A stretch of 64,000 nt of DNA from Heterobasidion occidentale (taxonomy: Eukaryota; Basidiomycota; Agaricomycetes; Russulales; Bondarzewiaceae): contig JBCAQO010000012.1 of NCBI GenBank assembly GCA_039111635.1, positions 1,488,001-1,552,000 of the forward strand, in the 5' to 3' direction. The position numbers were made by a program, and so were the translations under genes. The notes beneath the pieces are model-generated. The model worked only from the letters and a program-made list of their open reading frames with translations. It did no database searches and had not been told where the DNA came from. The first letter of the stretch is position 1; each line of letters begins with the position of its first letter. This document shows, piece after piece, positions 45,897 through 57,227 of the stretch.

Positions 45897-46485
45897 TGTT
45901 ACGAACTGCTCGTTCAGTAACCCAAGAGTAACAGGTTCTTCCCTAGGTCGCACGATGGACTGAGTGGTGGGCGAAGTCTCGACTGTATCAGGCGATGATA
46001 CAGGAGGGAATAATAGTTGGCTCTAAGAATCCTGTATGCGTAGATACAGGGGGAACGAAGAGAATAGACTGAAGATCCTCAGCCTATTCTATGGGCCTTA
46101 TATACTGTATGGGGTATAGGGTAAGAGTCCGTGTGCTCCTCCAGGTTTCCATCCTAGGAGAGCTGTGGCCGCCGTCTTTCTCTGTCGGCGCCTACTCTTG
46201 TACTTCTCCAGTCGCACTGATCCATCATGGTGCGACGAGGTGCTTACCCGTAAGCCCTAAGCCCATGGCATGTGAATGCCTCTCATATTACTGTGTGAAT
46301 TCTGTGAGCCTCGTGTCCCTCCAATATAGCCTCTACCGATGTCTTGAAGAACCATCGGTCTTGTCGGCTCCTAAGGACATGCCGAATACCTTGATGTACG
46401 CTCCGTAGTGGAGCCGCCTAGCATGTGATGCTTGATCCATCGGTTAGACCGGCCGTGAAGGGCCCCGATCGGTCAAGTCATAACA
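45897..46485 (-). repeat. LTR of family B, right (589 bp), 5' LTR of B2
   Basis: On the minus strand from TGTTATGACTTGACC at 46485 to CGTAACA at 45897, followed by the leader CTAGAATAGACTCGC. It abuts family A gag at 46486, which marks the insertion point in A2. Confidence 0.88.
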
Positions 46486-49400
46486 CCGGCGGAGAGAGAT
46501 CGACTTGCCAAAGAAGGCAAGTGCTTCTTTTGCAAGAAACCCGGGCACATGGCGCGCAACTGTCCTTCTCAACCCAAGAGAAGATTCCAGCCCCCTCGTC
46601 GCAGACCAGTGCGCGAAGCAGAAATGGACGAAGGACAATTCAACGATGAAGACATCGAAGAAGGAAAAAACAGAGTCAACCACATCCGCCAGATGATGAT
46701 GGGACTCAGCATGGAAGAAATCGAGGAAGTTCGAGCCTTTAGCGACTCGAAGAATTTTAAAGCCTCTCCATCGGCAGCGGATGTGGAGAGTAGAATTCTT
46801 GCAGGAAATCGGTACGCTCCTCTAGCCAGTAAAGATACTGACCAAGAGCATGGACATCCAGATGTATTGTATCTTTCAGAAATGAAATCACATGGTGCAC
46901 CATCACTCCGACTCGAGACAATGCTCATAGGCAAGAATAGAAAAGCTGCTACACAGGCACTGGTGGACAGTGGAGCCACCGGAATCTTCATGCACCCTCG
47001 CTTTGTAGAAGCACATCGAATCACCACACACAAAACCCCCACCCCCATCCCAGTCAGTACGGTCCAGAACACCGAGTTCAAAGGAGGACCTATTACACGA
47101 TTCGCCAACCTCAAATTACAGGTTCTGGGCGAAAAAGGGGGGTCGCATACAGAATCAGCAAGATTCTATATCGCGGAAATAGGAAAAGAGGACGTCATTT
47201 TAGGAACCGACTGGTTATTAGAACATAACCCAGAAGTCGACTGGCATGCCTACGGGCTACATTTTACCAGATGCCCGCCCTCCTGCCAAATAAAAGGAGG
47301 ACCGGTAAAAGCTAAAAGAGCTACAAGAAAACCAGGACGTCCTAAACCAAGCATACGGCGCATGGAAACAGTACTGCAAATGGGCGACTACTCAATACCA
47401 GTGCAAAAGCCGGGAAAAGCAGTACCAGGCCGGAAAGTGGGAAACACCACAGTACCACATCCGCGGACAATACCTACAAGTCCGGAGTTCACAACTTGAA
47501 GGCTGAATGCCGAACGTCTGAAAGCCCGAACCAGAAATTATAAGGTTCCGACATGGGCTGAAGAAGACGTTCCGGAGGATGGTGACGGACTTCCGGCACT
47601 TCCCTCCAAGGATCTCGAAGAAGATGGAGTCTATCTTGTTAGATGCCTAGATACGGGAACATTACAGGCACTGGAATTATACAACAACTCTGAAGAAGGC
47701 GTCGATATACACCGCGCCGAAACCACGGAACTTCCATATGCCAATACACTGGCTCAAGGAAGCAAACCTGCCAAAGCACCGACAGGGAAACAAACAAAGC
47801 ACACCAACTCGCAAAGACTTGCAGAAGAAGCCGCCAAAGGGAAACCCGAACTATCCTTCGAAGAAATAGTGCCGAAGGAATACTGGAATTATAGGAAGGT
47901 TTTCGAAGGTCGACCAAAAGGACAGCTACCGCTCTCTCGACCTTGGGATCACAAAATAGAAATCAAGGAAGGAATGGATCACTCGCTCAAACCCAAGCTA
48001 TACAGTCTTAGCCCTGGAGAGCAAGTGGAACTCAAGAAATTTATAGACAAAAACCTCCAGAAAGGATTCATCAGAGAATCCAAATCGCACATGGCATCCC
48101 CATTCTTCTTCATCAAGAAAAAGAACGGGAAACTACGACCAGTAATGGATTATCGCAAACTCAATGAAATCACGATCAAGAACAAGTACCCTTTGCCGAT
48201 TATTCAAGAATTACTGGACCTTCTAGCTGAAGCCGTATACTTTTCACTAATGGATGTCGATACAGGATATAACAACGTACGCATGAAAGAAGGAAGCGAG
48301 AAACTAGCCGCGTTCGTCACCAATTTAGGAATGTACGAACCTCTGGTGATGTTCTTTGGATTAACCAACTCGCCGGCAACATTCCAAACCATGATGAACG
48401 CCCTCTTCAAAGACCTCATCTATGCTGGATTAGTGGCAATCTATATGGACGACATCCTAGTATTCTCTAAAACAATGGACGACCACATCAAGACAGTGCA
48501 AAAGGTTTTACAGATCTTACAAGACAACGATCTGTATCTACAACCCTCGAAGTGCCACTTCCACAAAAAGAAAATCGACTATCTTGGATATGTTATATCA
48601 CACGGACATCTGGAAATGGACCCGATTAAAGTGGCCGGCATTATGGACTGGCCAACCCCTGGAAAAGTCAAGGAAGTGCAATCATTTTTAGGCTTTTGCA
48701 ACTTTTATCGCAGGTTTATCAAAGATTACTCAAAAATAGCACGACCGCTATTTGAGTTAACACAGAAGGAACGCACCTGGGATTGGACACCAGCATGCGA
48801 AGAAGCGTTTCAAACACTAAAACAAATATTTACAGAATCTCCGGTGCTCGTTATGCCAGACACAAGGAACCCGTTTCACATTGAATGCGACGCTTCCGAC
48901 TTCACCAACGGAGCAGTTTTATCACAAGTCGCCAAAGATGGGAAATGGCACCCATGTGCTTATATCTCCAAGTCGCTCTCACCAACAGAATGCAACTACC
49001 CAATCTATGATAAAGAGTTGCTGGTGGTCGTTCGAGCTTTTGAAGCTTGGCGACACTATTTGGAGGGCGCCGACCACCCGGTAGACGTCTGGACGGACCA
49101 CAAGAACCTTGAATGGTTCCGTTCAAGCCAGAAACTAAACCGTCGACAAGCACGATGGTCACTCTACCTCTCGCGTTTTGACTACAAGTTGACGCACAAG
49201 GCAGGAGTCACTAATAAATCCGACGGTCTGTCACAGCGTCCAGACCATAAAAAGGGGGTGGAATTTGACAATTCAGGCGAAACACTCTTGGAGCCCAAAC
49301 TTTTCAATAACACAGAAAAGATCCGAAGACCTTTCGCAGAAATCAATGCCATCAATACAGACGACAGTTGGGACCCTCATCAAATACTTCACATTAGGGC

Positions 49401-51276
49401 AACTGGACGAGGAGGCGTTACCATAATAGACGACGACCTCCGGAAACGAATCATTGAAGAAAATAGGAAAGACGAATGGCTATTAGAAACCCTAGCCAAG
49501 ATTAAAACCTTAGGACCTCGAAACATGAAGAAAGGTTTACAAGAATGGAACGAAGAAGAAGGATTGGTCCTTCACCGAGGAAAAATATATGTTCCTCGGA
49601 ACGAACAACTTCGTCAAGATATCATCAAATTGAACCATGACAATCTAGTAGCAGGACATCCAGGACAAAGGGGAACTCTAGCCTTGGTTGGACAAGAATT
49701 CACTTGGCCAGGAATATCAAACACAGTTCACCAATATGTGGAAGGATGCGCCATCTGTCAATCCACCAAGAACGACACACATCCTACCATGGTGCCCCTA
49801 CAACCAACAGAAATCCCAGATCGACCCTTCGGAACAATAACCATGGATTTTATTACAGACATACCAGAATCAAACGGATACGACTCGCTACACGTAGTAA
49901 CCGATCGATTCACCAAAACTGCAGTAATAACTCCATGCCTGAAAACCATCGACTCCGATGGAACGGCCAAAATCTTGCTAGAAAACACCTGGAGACGCTA
50001 TGGACTGCCAGATAAAATCATATCGGATAGAGGAACTCAATTCGCTTCAAAAGTAGCGCAAGCCCTGCTCAAAGAGTTAGGAATCAAATCCGCTTTAAGC
50101 ACAGCCTATCACCCACAGACAGACGGTGCTACTGAACGAATGAATCAGGAACTAGAACAATACCTAAGAGCATTTTGCAGCTCTTCACAGGACGATTGGG
50201 CCGGATTAATCCCCTATGCGGAATATGCCCACAATACCCATCAGCACTCGGCCATGCAGAAGTCACCATTTGAACTTCTCCATGGATATCAACCACGGGC
50301 TTACCCAGCCATCATCGGAAACACGAATGTCCCCACCGCCGACGCTTGCCTCGAAGCTCTGCAACGTGCTAGGAAGGAAGCACAAGCCAGCCTCAAAATT
50401 GCAGCCGAAGCCATGAGGATACAGCACAACCGTTTTGGAACGGACCTGCCGCCTTTCAAGAAAGGAGATCAAGTATGGCTTGATGGGAAGAACATCCACA
50501 CCGATCACCCATCAGAGAAACTGAGACCCAAACACTTTGGGCCATTTGAAATCATTGACACCATAGGGAATGTCAACTTCAGGTTGAAACTGCCCAACAG
50601 CTGGAAGCGCATTCATGATGTCTTCCATGCTAGTCGACTCACGCCCTACAAGGAAAACAAGGTCTATGGTCCGAACTACCCTAAACCGGCTCCGGACCCG
50701 ATCGAAGGGCAAGAAGAATTCAAAGTTGAAGCCATCGTCGGAGCTCGATGCTTCGGATGATGGAAGATCCTGCAGTACCTGATCAAATGGAAGGGCTACC
50801 CGGAATCGGACAACTCTTGGGAAGCCGCGGCAAACGTCACCAACGCACAAGAAGCCATAAAGGACTTCTACCGCCGGCACCCTCGGGCAGTCAAAGGAAT
50901 GGAAGCTTCCATTCTGGCCCTGGTGATCGAATTAGAACTCAACAGAGTAGCTGAAGAAGATCAAATCAGAAAGAAGCTCGAGAAGCATCCGATCGGAAAG
51001 AAGCTTCTCGCCACAGGATTAGCTATCCCCCAGATCATGGAAGAGATCAACAAACGAATGACGCAGCTAAAGAGGCCGCCCCTGGTTCCTCGATCAAAAG
51101 TGCCACCACCGACGATCAACGATCGAGAAGCGCAGCCAAAGAAGCCCAATATAGACTCGTCTCGATCAAAGCTACAGCAGAAGCGATCGGACAGCTCTAA
51201 TTGGCGGGCTCAAGCATACCAGGAGCTACAAAAGCAGACCAACCGAGGATTGGCATGGCCAGGCAAACGGCTATGA
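46486..51276 (+). pseudogene. fused Gag-Pol of A2, two nonsense codons
   Basis: One frame covers the zinc knuckle CFFCKKPGHMARNC, protease ALVDSGATGIFMHPRF, RT (LMDVDTGYNNVRMKEGSEKL, YMDDILVF), RNase H (ECDASDFTNGAVLSQ, VWTDHKNLEWFRSSQ), integrase (HHCC with AGHPGQRGT and CAICQSTK; D,D,E in TMDFITDIPES, ISDRGTQFASK, TERMNQELEQYLR), a GPY-like part (QVWLDGKNI, KLRPKHFGPFEIID, VFHASRLTPYK) and a chromodomain FKVEAIVGARCFG-stop-WKILQYLIKWKGYPESDNSW. After the second stop the frame stays open to 51276. The first TGA replaces the CGA of A1 (TTR to TT-stop); the second, inside the chromodomain, is also TGA. No frameshift was found in 4.8 kb, so this copy is young. Confidence 0.88.
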
Positions 51277-51414
51277 CCCCTTTCGACCCCACTCTGTCCA
51301 CAGTAGCTGTTTATACCATCGTCGCGACTCTTGCTCTCACCGCTGTCTCCATCGCTATCGCCCTTGTCCTCGGATCCCTTCACGCCACTGCCACCATTGG
51401 CATCTCCTCCGTCG

Positions 51415-51422
51415 TATAAAAG
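51415..51422 (+). promoter_or_regulatory. internal TATA box before ORF3 of A2
   Basis: TATAAAAG, 139 bp after the pol stop at 51276 and about 120 bp before the ATG at 51538. It suggests that ORF3 has its own promoter, as in family B. Confidence 0.5.
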
Positions 51423-51537
51423 ACACCCTGCATCGGACAAAGACGTTCCTCAGCATCCCAGCTACCATTGAATGTCACTTGCCCCTGCACACCTCTTCTT
51501 AGCTCACTCCCCCCGCTACATTCTCAGTAACATCAGA

Positions 51538-53144
51538 ATGACTTCCGCTGCTACCTCCCCTCACGCTTCCAACACCTCGTCCCCAACCCCTTCATCCTCC
51601 GCACCATCACCCCTCCCACTACCACCCCCACGCTCGTTGACGACACGGACTCGGACTACGACAGCGAGGACTACATCCCCTCGGAAGGCGTCCATGTCGC
51701 TGACCCCCTCACAGAATTTGTCATTCCCCGTTTCCCGGCTGAAATGCCGAACCCCCACATTGTCGTCCCACCATTGGCTTTTGCAGTGCACAACAAAAAC
51801 CCTCGTATCCGCATCCGTGCCCTACCCAACCCCCTTCACGACCTCCGCCTCTACCAAGACCTGAAGACCAGTAACAGTATCTACCACCTCACGCTTGCTG
51901 AGGACGAGGCCCCCATCATTTTGAACCAGTCAGGCTTGAAGAACCCTCGTGCCTTCCTTTTTTATTTACAGCAAGCGGTTTGGGCCCAATGCTATCAAGT
52001 ATTCTCTGGGCCACTCAACCAAACCCAAGCCATCCTCCTTGCCAACATCACCGTCACCTCCTACCGCATGAAGGGGCTGATCAATCTCCCCGCCATCCGC
52101 AACGACATGATTAACTTCCGGTTAGGAGGCATCTTCGGCAGCAGTTCTGTCCTCCTCCAGATGCACACCATCGTGGCTTGGCTCGAAACTCTGACTCGGA
52201 TCCGTTACAAGGAGAACACTATCCGCTGGTTCTATTTCACAGGACTTAATGGGGCGCGTCTGGAGATAGAGGAGTACGTCCCTAAGGGACTCTTGCCGAC
52301 TCACTCCTTCCCCCTTAACAGTCGTGGAGTTCACCCCGTCGCAAGCTACTGGTCAAGCGGAAGTGTCCCGGAAGATAACGTCAGGCCTTGGGTTATGACC
52401 AAGCCAGATCTACAGGAACAAGGTTTTCACCAGGTCGACGTCGAAGAACCCATGGTCGTCGATCCTCCGGCAATCACGGAACCAGTCCTCCCGGTCGCCC
52501 GACTCTTTCGACCCGCCGACGAAGAAACTACGGAATCCATGCGGCCCACCAGTCCCCCTTACGACCCCGAACAAGTCATCCGGGATCGCCAGGTACTTCA
52601 GCCGTTACCGGTACCACCCCCATCACCCCCTGCTGTGTCCCCATCCCCCCCCCTACTCGGCGACGACCTCACCCACCCTATCGTTGTCAACGAAGCCTCC
52701 CCCCAGTCACCGGACGTTCCTGTCGCAACTGAGGAAGGATGGCCCGCAGACGCAATGGACTCCGAAAATGTCTGGCCTAACCTGCCTGCTCTCCCGCCTT
52801 CTCCACCCACCGACCCTGTCACTCGTACCTGCTGGGAATGCGGACGCTCCGGCCATCTCGTCGTGGGATGTCCAATCACAGGCATTCGCCAGAGAACGGA
52901 CGTTACGGCGCGCGGTTTTCTTCAAGACTACGATAGGCATCGCATGCAGTCCCGGCGCCTTCGTCTACAGATGGATAGGACGGCTGAGGAATACGGGTAC
53001 CACAAGCAGGCGTTAGACCACTTGATCGACACTGCTAACTGGACCGGATACCCCGCTCGGAGCATCCCCACCTTCGACGAAGTCCACCTGAGGAGACCCG
53101 CCCCTACCGTCGGTGCACCTGCCAAGCGCCGAAGACTTGTATAG
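51538..53144 (+). CDS. ORF3 of A2: accessory protein with its own zinc knuckle
   Basis: The long frame (466 codons from the ATG at 51744) is open further upstream to 51531 and there reads DDTDSDYDSEDYIPSEGVHV, an acidic stretch. The most likely ATG (51538, MTSAATSPHASNTSSPTPSS) lies in another frame, so one indel between 51540 and 51744 is suspected. Middle part: FYLQQAVWAQCYQVFSGPLN, ILLANITVTSYRMKGLINLP, MHTIVAWLETLTRIRYKENT. A Pro-rich linker leads to CWECGRSGHLVVGC, a CCHC knuckle distinct from that of gag, then a charged helix RRLRLQMDRTAEEYGYHKQA and the basic end AKRRRLV, a possible nuclear localisation signal. It could be a second RNA-binding or gag-like protein. No family recognised. 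Confidence 0.7.
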
Positions 53145-53155
53145 AGAGGGGGTAG
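53143..53155 (+). other. polypurine tract of A2
   Basis: AGAGAGGGGGTAG lies directly before the 3' LTR and right after the ORF3 stop, the usual site of plus-strand DNA priming. Confidence 0.7.
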
Positions 53156-53989
53156 TGTTAGGACCGCGTCCTAACACGTGCTTCGCACGTGAGTGGATGG
53201 GCTGGTCAAGTGCTTCGGACTCGTTGCAGACTCGGACCGCTTTCAATGACTCCTTACCATTTACATGCTGATGCATGAACGCTGACTTCTGGTTCCTGAT
53301 TCTTGATGTGGACAGACATTGGTTCCTGACCCCCGTTCCTGGTTCTTGATCGATCGAAGATGTGGATGGACATTAGTGATCGGATTACTATATTTGGTTA
53401 TATGGCAGGTCAATGAGGTATTCTAGCTTACGGATCTCGATCGTTGACTTCGGTACCTGAGAAGCGCACGGACCAGATCTTGATCCTGCCCTAGACACTT
53501 CTGTACATAAATAGCCGAGATGAGCTTCTAAGAAGCTCAGCTCATTCACCTGTAATACACTCGATCTCTGCACTGCACCCGGCGTCTGGCTACCTTCCTA
53601 GCCCACGCTTCGTGATCTCTGTCAGATCTGAGAAACTCTTTACACGGTCTGACGAAGCACTGGACTCGTCTCCCTTCCCTCCCCTCCCTCTACTCATCCG
53701 CTTCTACACCGGACTAGCTGCCTCCTGCGTTCTCAGTTGGACACCCCCTCGTGTCATCTGTTGGACAGGAGAAGATCATCCGGTTCCTCCTCATCATCGA
53801 GAAGACCTCGAAGATCACCTTCTCAATCTATTCGAGAACAAAGCAGACAGCGACCCCGAGTTCCTCGAAAGAGCCCAAAGACGATCCATCGTCTTTATCC
53901 ATTGGAGTCTACGACTATACGAACCAGTGGAGGTTTAGCTTAGGGACCCCTTCGTGCATCGGTGCACGTGATAGGTCTCCGACCTAACA
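53156..53989 (+). repeat. 3' LTR of A2 (834 bp)
   Basis: TGTTAGGACC ... GACCTAACA, the same length as 28371-29204 with few differences, which indicates recent activity of the family. A TATA-like ATAAATAG is at about 53507. Confidence 0.9.
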
Positions 53990-53993
53990 CCGA

Positions 53994-54203
53994 GCCACAT
54001 AACGATCGATCAGGAACCAGGAACGGGGGTCAGGTACCAATGTCTGTCCACATCAAGAATCAGGAACCAGAAGTCAGCGTTCATGCGTTAGCATGTAAAT
54101 GGTAAGGAGTCATGGAAAACGGTCCGAGTCTGCAACAAGTCCGAAGCACTTGACCAGCCCATCCACTCATGTGCGAAGCACGTGTTAGGACGCGGTCCTA
54201 ACA
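53994..54203 (-). repeat. truncated family A LTR, opposite orientation
   Basis: Reverse complement of the first about 210 bp of the family A LTR, ending at 54203 with the LTR terminus TGTTAGGACCGCGTCCTAAC (minus strand). It touches the end of A2, so A2 inserted into an older inverted LTR, or the two recombined. Confidence 0.8.
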
Positions 54204-54263
54204 GCTTCCACCCTCTCCCTAAGCCACTTCTTCGCCACCGTTCTGAGCTTGCGCTGAGAACGC

Positions 54264-55611
54264 TCAGCCATTGCTGCTTCCTCCTCTTCCCAGCCCTCTG
54301 CTAGTCTGAGCTGACCTGTTCCCCATCGTTCCATTACCCTGTTGAACATATCCAGTTGGCCCTTTAGATACCCTAGATGTACCCCTAGCGGGACATTGGT
54401 TGGCCATGTGTCCCTTCTGCCGACAGTAAAAACACCCACCCTCCATGCGCAACCTATTTCTTTCTTTGTTGGTGAGTGGGGTGCAGAGCACATCGATAGC
54501 CATGGGTACGACCAAGTTGTTCATGCTGGCAGGGGCGTTGGACAAGTTGTAGCAGAAGGGATTGCTTCGCTGTGTCGTTACCGCGGATATGGAGCTTTTT
54601 ATGCTCTGGAGCTCCCTCCACTGGTTGTCAAAATGTTGGGTGTACGCAATCCAGTTGGCTATTTTTGTCGGCATGTCTGAGAGTCTATAGATTTGCTTGA
54701 GGATCTCCGGGTGTATGGCTTGGCGGAAGTAGTCAACTGTTGATTCCATATTGAATCCACTTTCTACTGCCATGATTTGGAAGTCTGTGACGAAATCATC
54801 CGCGGTCCTTTTTCCCATCCTCATTGTAAACAGTTTCTGTCGTGCCTTCTGTTTGGTCCCTTCATCTTTGAATACCTTGGCCAGTTCCTCCAAGAAGTTT
54901 TTGAATGTTCCCCATGTCAGCTTGGTTTCTCCTGCCTTCCAGGTCCTGAGCTCTCTATCATAGTAATATCTTTGAGCATACATGGAGGCAGTTCCTGCTC
55001 TCATATAGGATAGTATGAACAGGATCTTGGCTTTATTGTCGGTAAATTTGATGGGGTTGGCAGTGATGTACATGTGGCATTTATAGATCCATTCCCTGTA
55101 CTTGGTCCTGGTTCCATCGTACTCCTTTGGTTTGTTTAGTTTATCCAACATATCGTTGTCTGAGTCTTCTGCGTTGTCTTCTGGTGGTTCAGGGTTTCCC
55201 GAGGGGTCTTCTGGTGGTATTGGGTCCTCGGTTGGTGGTGTTGGTGGGTTTCTGGGTGGTTCTGGATCATCTTTGTCTATTGGTGTTACTGCTCCTTTGG
55301 GGATGATTCCTTCTTCGATATCCTCCTTGGGGATGTCACTTGGTCCTGATGACGGAGTTTTTGTTAATAATGGTACTACCATTCTGAGCAGTGCCCTTCT
55401 GTCTTCCCAGGCTACGAGTGGGGCTTCTACAATTTTTCCGCTGTCCGGCCCTCCTGTGTAGATCCAATTTCCTTTTGAGGTTCTCCTAATTGGTTGTCCT
55501 AGGTGTTGATATACCTTTGCGTATTCAAAGTAGTCAGTTCTGTGCAGAACTTGCCCTACATCCCTTCCTTTTCCTTTGGAAGTCGTGATGTATAATCTAA
55601 GAAGCCCGCGC
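54264..55611 (-). CDS. Gag of a third Ty3/Gypsy family (C)
   Basis: First ATG at 55382, but the frame is open back to a TAG near 55612 and reads VLHRTDYFEYAKVYQHLGQP and WIYTGGPDSGKIVEAPLVAW upstream, so the N-terminus is longer. Then a Pro/Glu-rich linker, the capsid part EYDGTRTKYREWIYKCHMYI, ILFILSYMRAGTASMYAQRY and GKRTADDFVTDFQIMAVESG, and the knuckle CFYCRQKGHMANQC. It ends GLGRGGSSNG at 54264. An overlapping frame (54493-54185) has a charged helix AAMAERSQRKLRTVAKKWLR. No pol follows: the inverted LTR of family A cuts in at 54203. It is an orphan gag, probably dead. Confidence 0.8.
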
Positions 55612-56109
55612 TAGTCTCGATCTGATTAGAATCGAGGGTCAAGGCAACAGCAGCTTCTTCCGTGGTATGTATGTGTATCGTAACATCAAGCGCGATTGTG
55701 TTGGTCATACCTCAGCTGGGTTGATTACCAGACAGAGGTATTCTACAACCTGAAACGACCCTCAACAAAGTGGTATTGTCCAATTGTTCACTTAAAGTGT
55801 ATAGTAACTAGTATGGTCAACGATTGCTTGTCTTTTGGGCCTGCCTAGCATTGTATATACGTAGCTGGTGTTCTGCTTAAAAAAGAAAAGACGGATGATG
55901 CTTGTGGGGTAGGTTGAATGGGGAAGGCTATCCAGATGTCACAAATGGCTATGAGTGATGAGAGAACCTAGGCCACAACAACAGAAAGAGGTAGATGTAA
56001 AGGGTGATGAGAGGGTTATCTTTGGGATGATCAGACCAATGAATGAAACCTAGAAGACTGGTGAACAGCAGTTCTTGGATTAGACAAAGGTGGATAGCCT
56101 AAGGCTTCC
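55612..56109. other. leader or LTR remnant of family C, unassigned
   Basis: About 500 bp with no coding signal. As the sequence upstream of family C gag (minus strand) it should hold its leader and perhaps an LTR, but no terminal TG...CA pair with a second copy is in the window. Confidence 0.35.
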
Positions 56110-56605
56110 CTACTGTGCACGAAGCGTTAAATACATGTACACAGATGCACGGACCAAGTAGTCAATGGAGCGGGAACACAAGGTATGGATGTGAGAAGGG
56201 TCCAACGTATCCCTATATGGACGGTGGGAGATTACGAGTACGTAAGAAAGGAAACGAGTTCGTAACACAAGCAAGAGTGCCATTTGCTTCTTGGCATCCA
56301 GAGCATCCTTTAGAGGTTGTGGATTGAAGGCCGTGTCGACATCACAGTCCTCAATCTCCACATAGGTTGCAGCTATTATGTTGTGAATATGGTCTTTTTG
56401 TGCGAGGTCAGGGTCCCATGCTTGGAATATGTGGTTAATATTGTCGTAGATGATTAAAAAGGCTTGTGTCTTCACTTTTTCACATATGACTTCTCTTGCT
56501 GATAACAACAATGACCGTAAGAATTTGAGGACTGATGTGTAGGACACTGCCAGACCAAATCTGCCCAGAATGTCATATACACTCTTCTGTGCAGTGTGCG
56601 CAAAT
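56110..56605 (-). pseudogene. DUF6589-like fragment interrupted by B3
   Basis: Minus-strand frame open from 56605: AHTAQKSVYDILGRFGLAVS, YTSVLKFLRSLLLSAREVIC, TQAFLIIYDNINHIFQAWDP, DHIHNIIAATYVEIEDCDVD. The DNIN motif followed by an alanine-threonine turn resembles DUF6589, a domain common in basidiomycete repeats and thought to derive from a transposon or helicase-linked gene. The upstream part is missing because the LTR of B3 begins at 56606. It ends at 56110. Confidence 0.55.
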
Positions 56606-57227
56606 TGTTATGACTTGACCGATCGGGGCCCTTCGCGGCCGGTCTAACCGATGGATCAAGCATCACATGCTAGGCGGCTCCACTACGGAGCGTACACCAA
56701 GGTATTCGGCATGTCCTTAGGAGCCGACAAGACCGATGGTTCTTCAAGACATCGGTAGAGGCTATATGAAAGGGACATGAGGCTTACGAAGTTCACACAG
56801 TGATAAGGGAGGCATTCACATGCCATGGGCTTAGGGCTTATGGGTAAGCACCTCGTCGCACCATGATGGATCAGTGCGACTGGAGAAGTACAAGAGTAGG
56901 CGCCGATGAGAAAGACGGCGGCCACAGCTCTCCTAGGATGGAAACCTGGAGAAGCACACGGACTCTTACCCTATACCCTATATAGTATATAAGGCCCATA
57001 GAATAGGCTGAGGATCTTCAGTCTATTCTCTTTCGTTCATTCGTATCTTCGAATACGAAGCTCTTTGTTCTTACACGGTCTTCACACTGTGTAACTTAGA
57101 GCCAATCATTATTCCCTCCTGTATCAACGCCTGATACAGTCGAGACTCCGTCCACCACTCAGTCCATTTTGTGCGACCTAGGGAAGAACCTGTTACTCTT
57201 GGGTTATTGAACGAGCCGTTCGTAACA
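56606..57227 (+). repeat. 5' LTR of B3 (622 bp)
   Basis: TGTTATGACTTGACCGATCG ... GAGCCGTTCGTAACA. TATATAA at 56986-56992 is the probable promoter TATA box. The block CACGGTCTTCACACTGTG is shared with the left B2 LTR but not the right one. Confidence 0.9.

Larger units (their letters stand above)
36813..46485 (-). mobile_element. Ty3/Gypsy chromovirus, family B copy B2, minus strand
   Basis: Minus-strand order: LTR (46485-45897), leader, gag, pol, ORF3 region, structured repeat array, LTR (37399-36813). It lies inside the gag of A2, whose reading resumes at 46486 with PAERDRLAKEGKCFFC. Gag and pol carry several frameshifts. The two LTRs differ in one block (TTACACAGTGTGAAG in the left, AATCCTGTATGCGTAG in the right), and the left LTR is also followed by a second gag leader, so the left LTR may belong to B1 rather than to this insertion. 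Confidence 0.75.
46486..53989 (+). mobile_element. Ty3/Gypsy chromovirus, family A copy A2, 5' part displaced by B2
   Basis: Runs from the gag zinc knuckle through fused pol, a third ORF, a polypurine tract and the 3' LTR. Only two stop codons (47497-47499 and 50758-50760) interrupt gag-pol. The 5' LTR and first half of gag are not on the right of B2. The 5-base flanks of the A1 5' LTR (TGCCC) and the A2 3' LTR (CGAGC) differ, so A1 and A2 are not two ends of a single insertion. Confidence 0.85.

Noticed and set aside
52598..52885. Minus-strand Gly-rich ORF opposite ORF3
   Set aside because: It is the shadow of the Pro-rich linker of ORF3 on the other strand.
28371..53989. One 25.6-kb family A element with nested insertions between its two LTRs
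   Set aside because: A1 and A2 share 3.8 kb of the same gag-pol sequence and their outer flanks do not match, so they are two separate copies.
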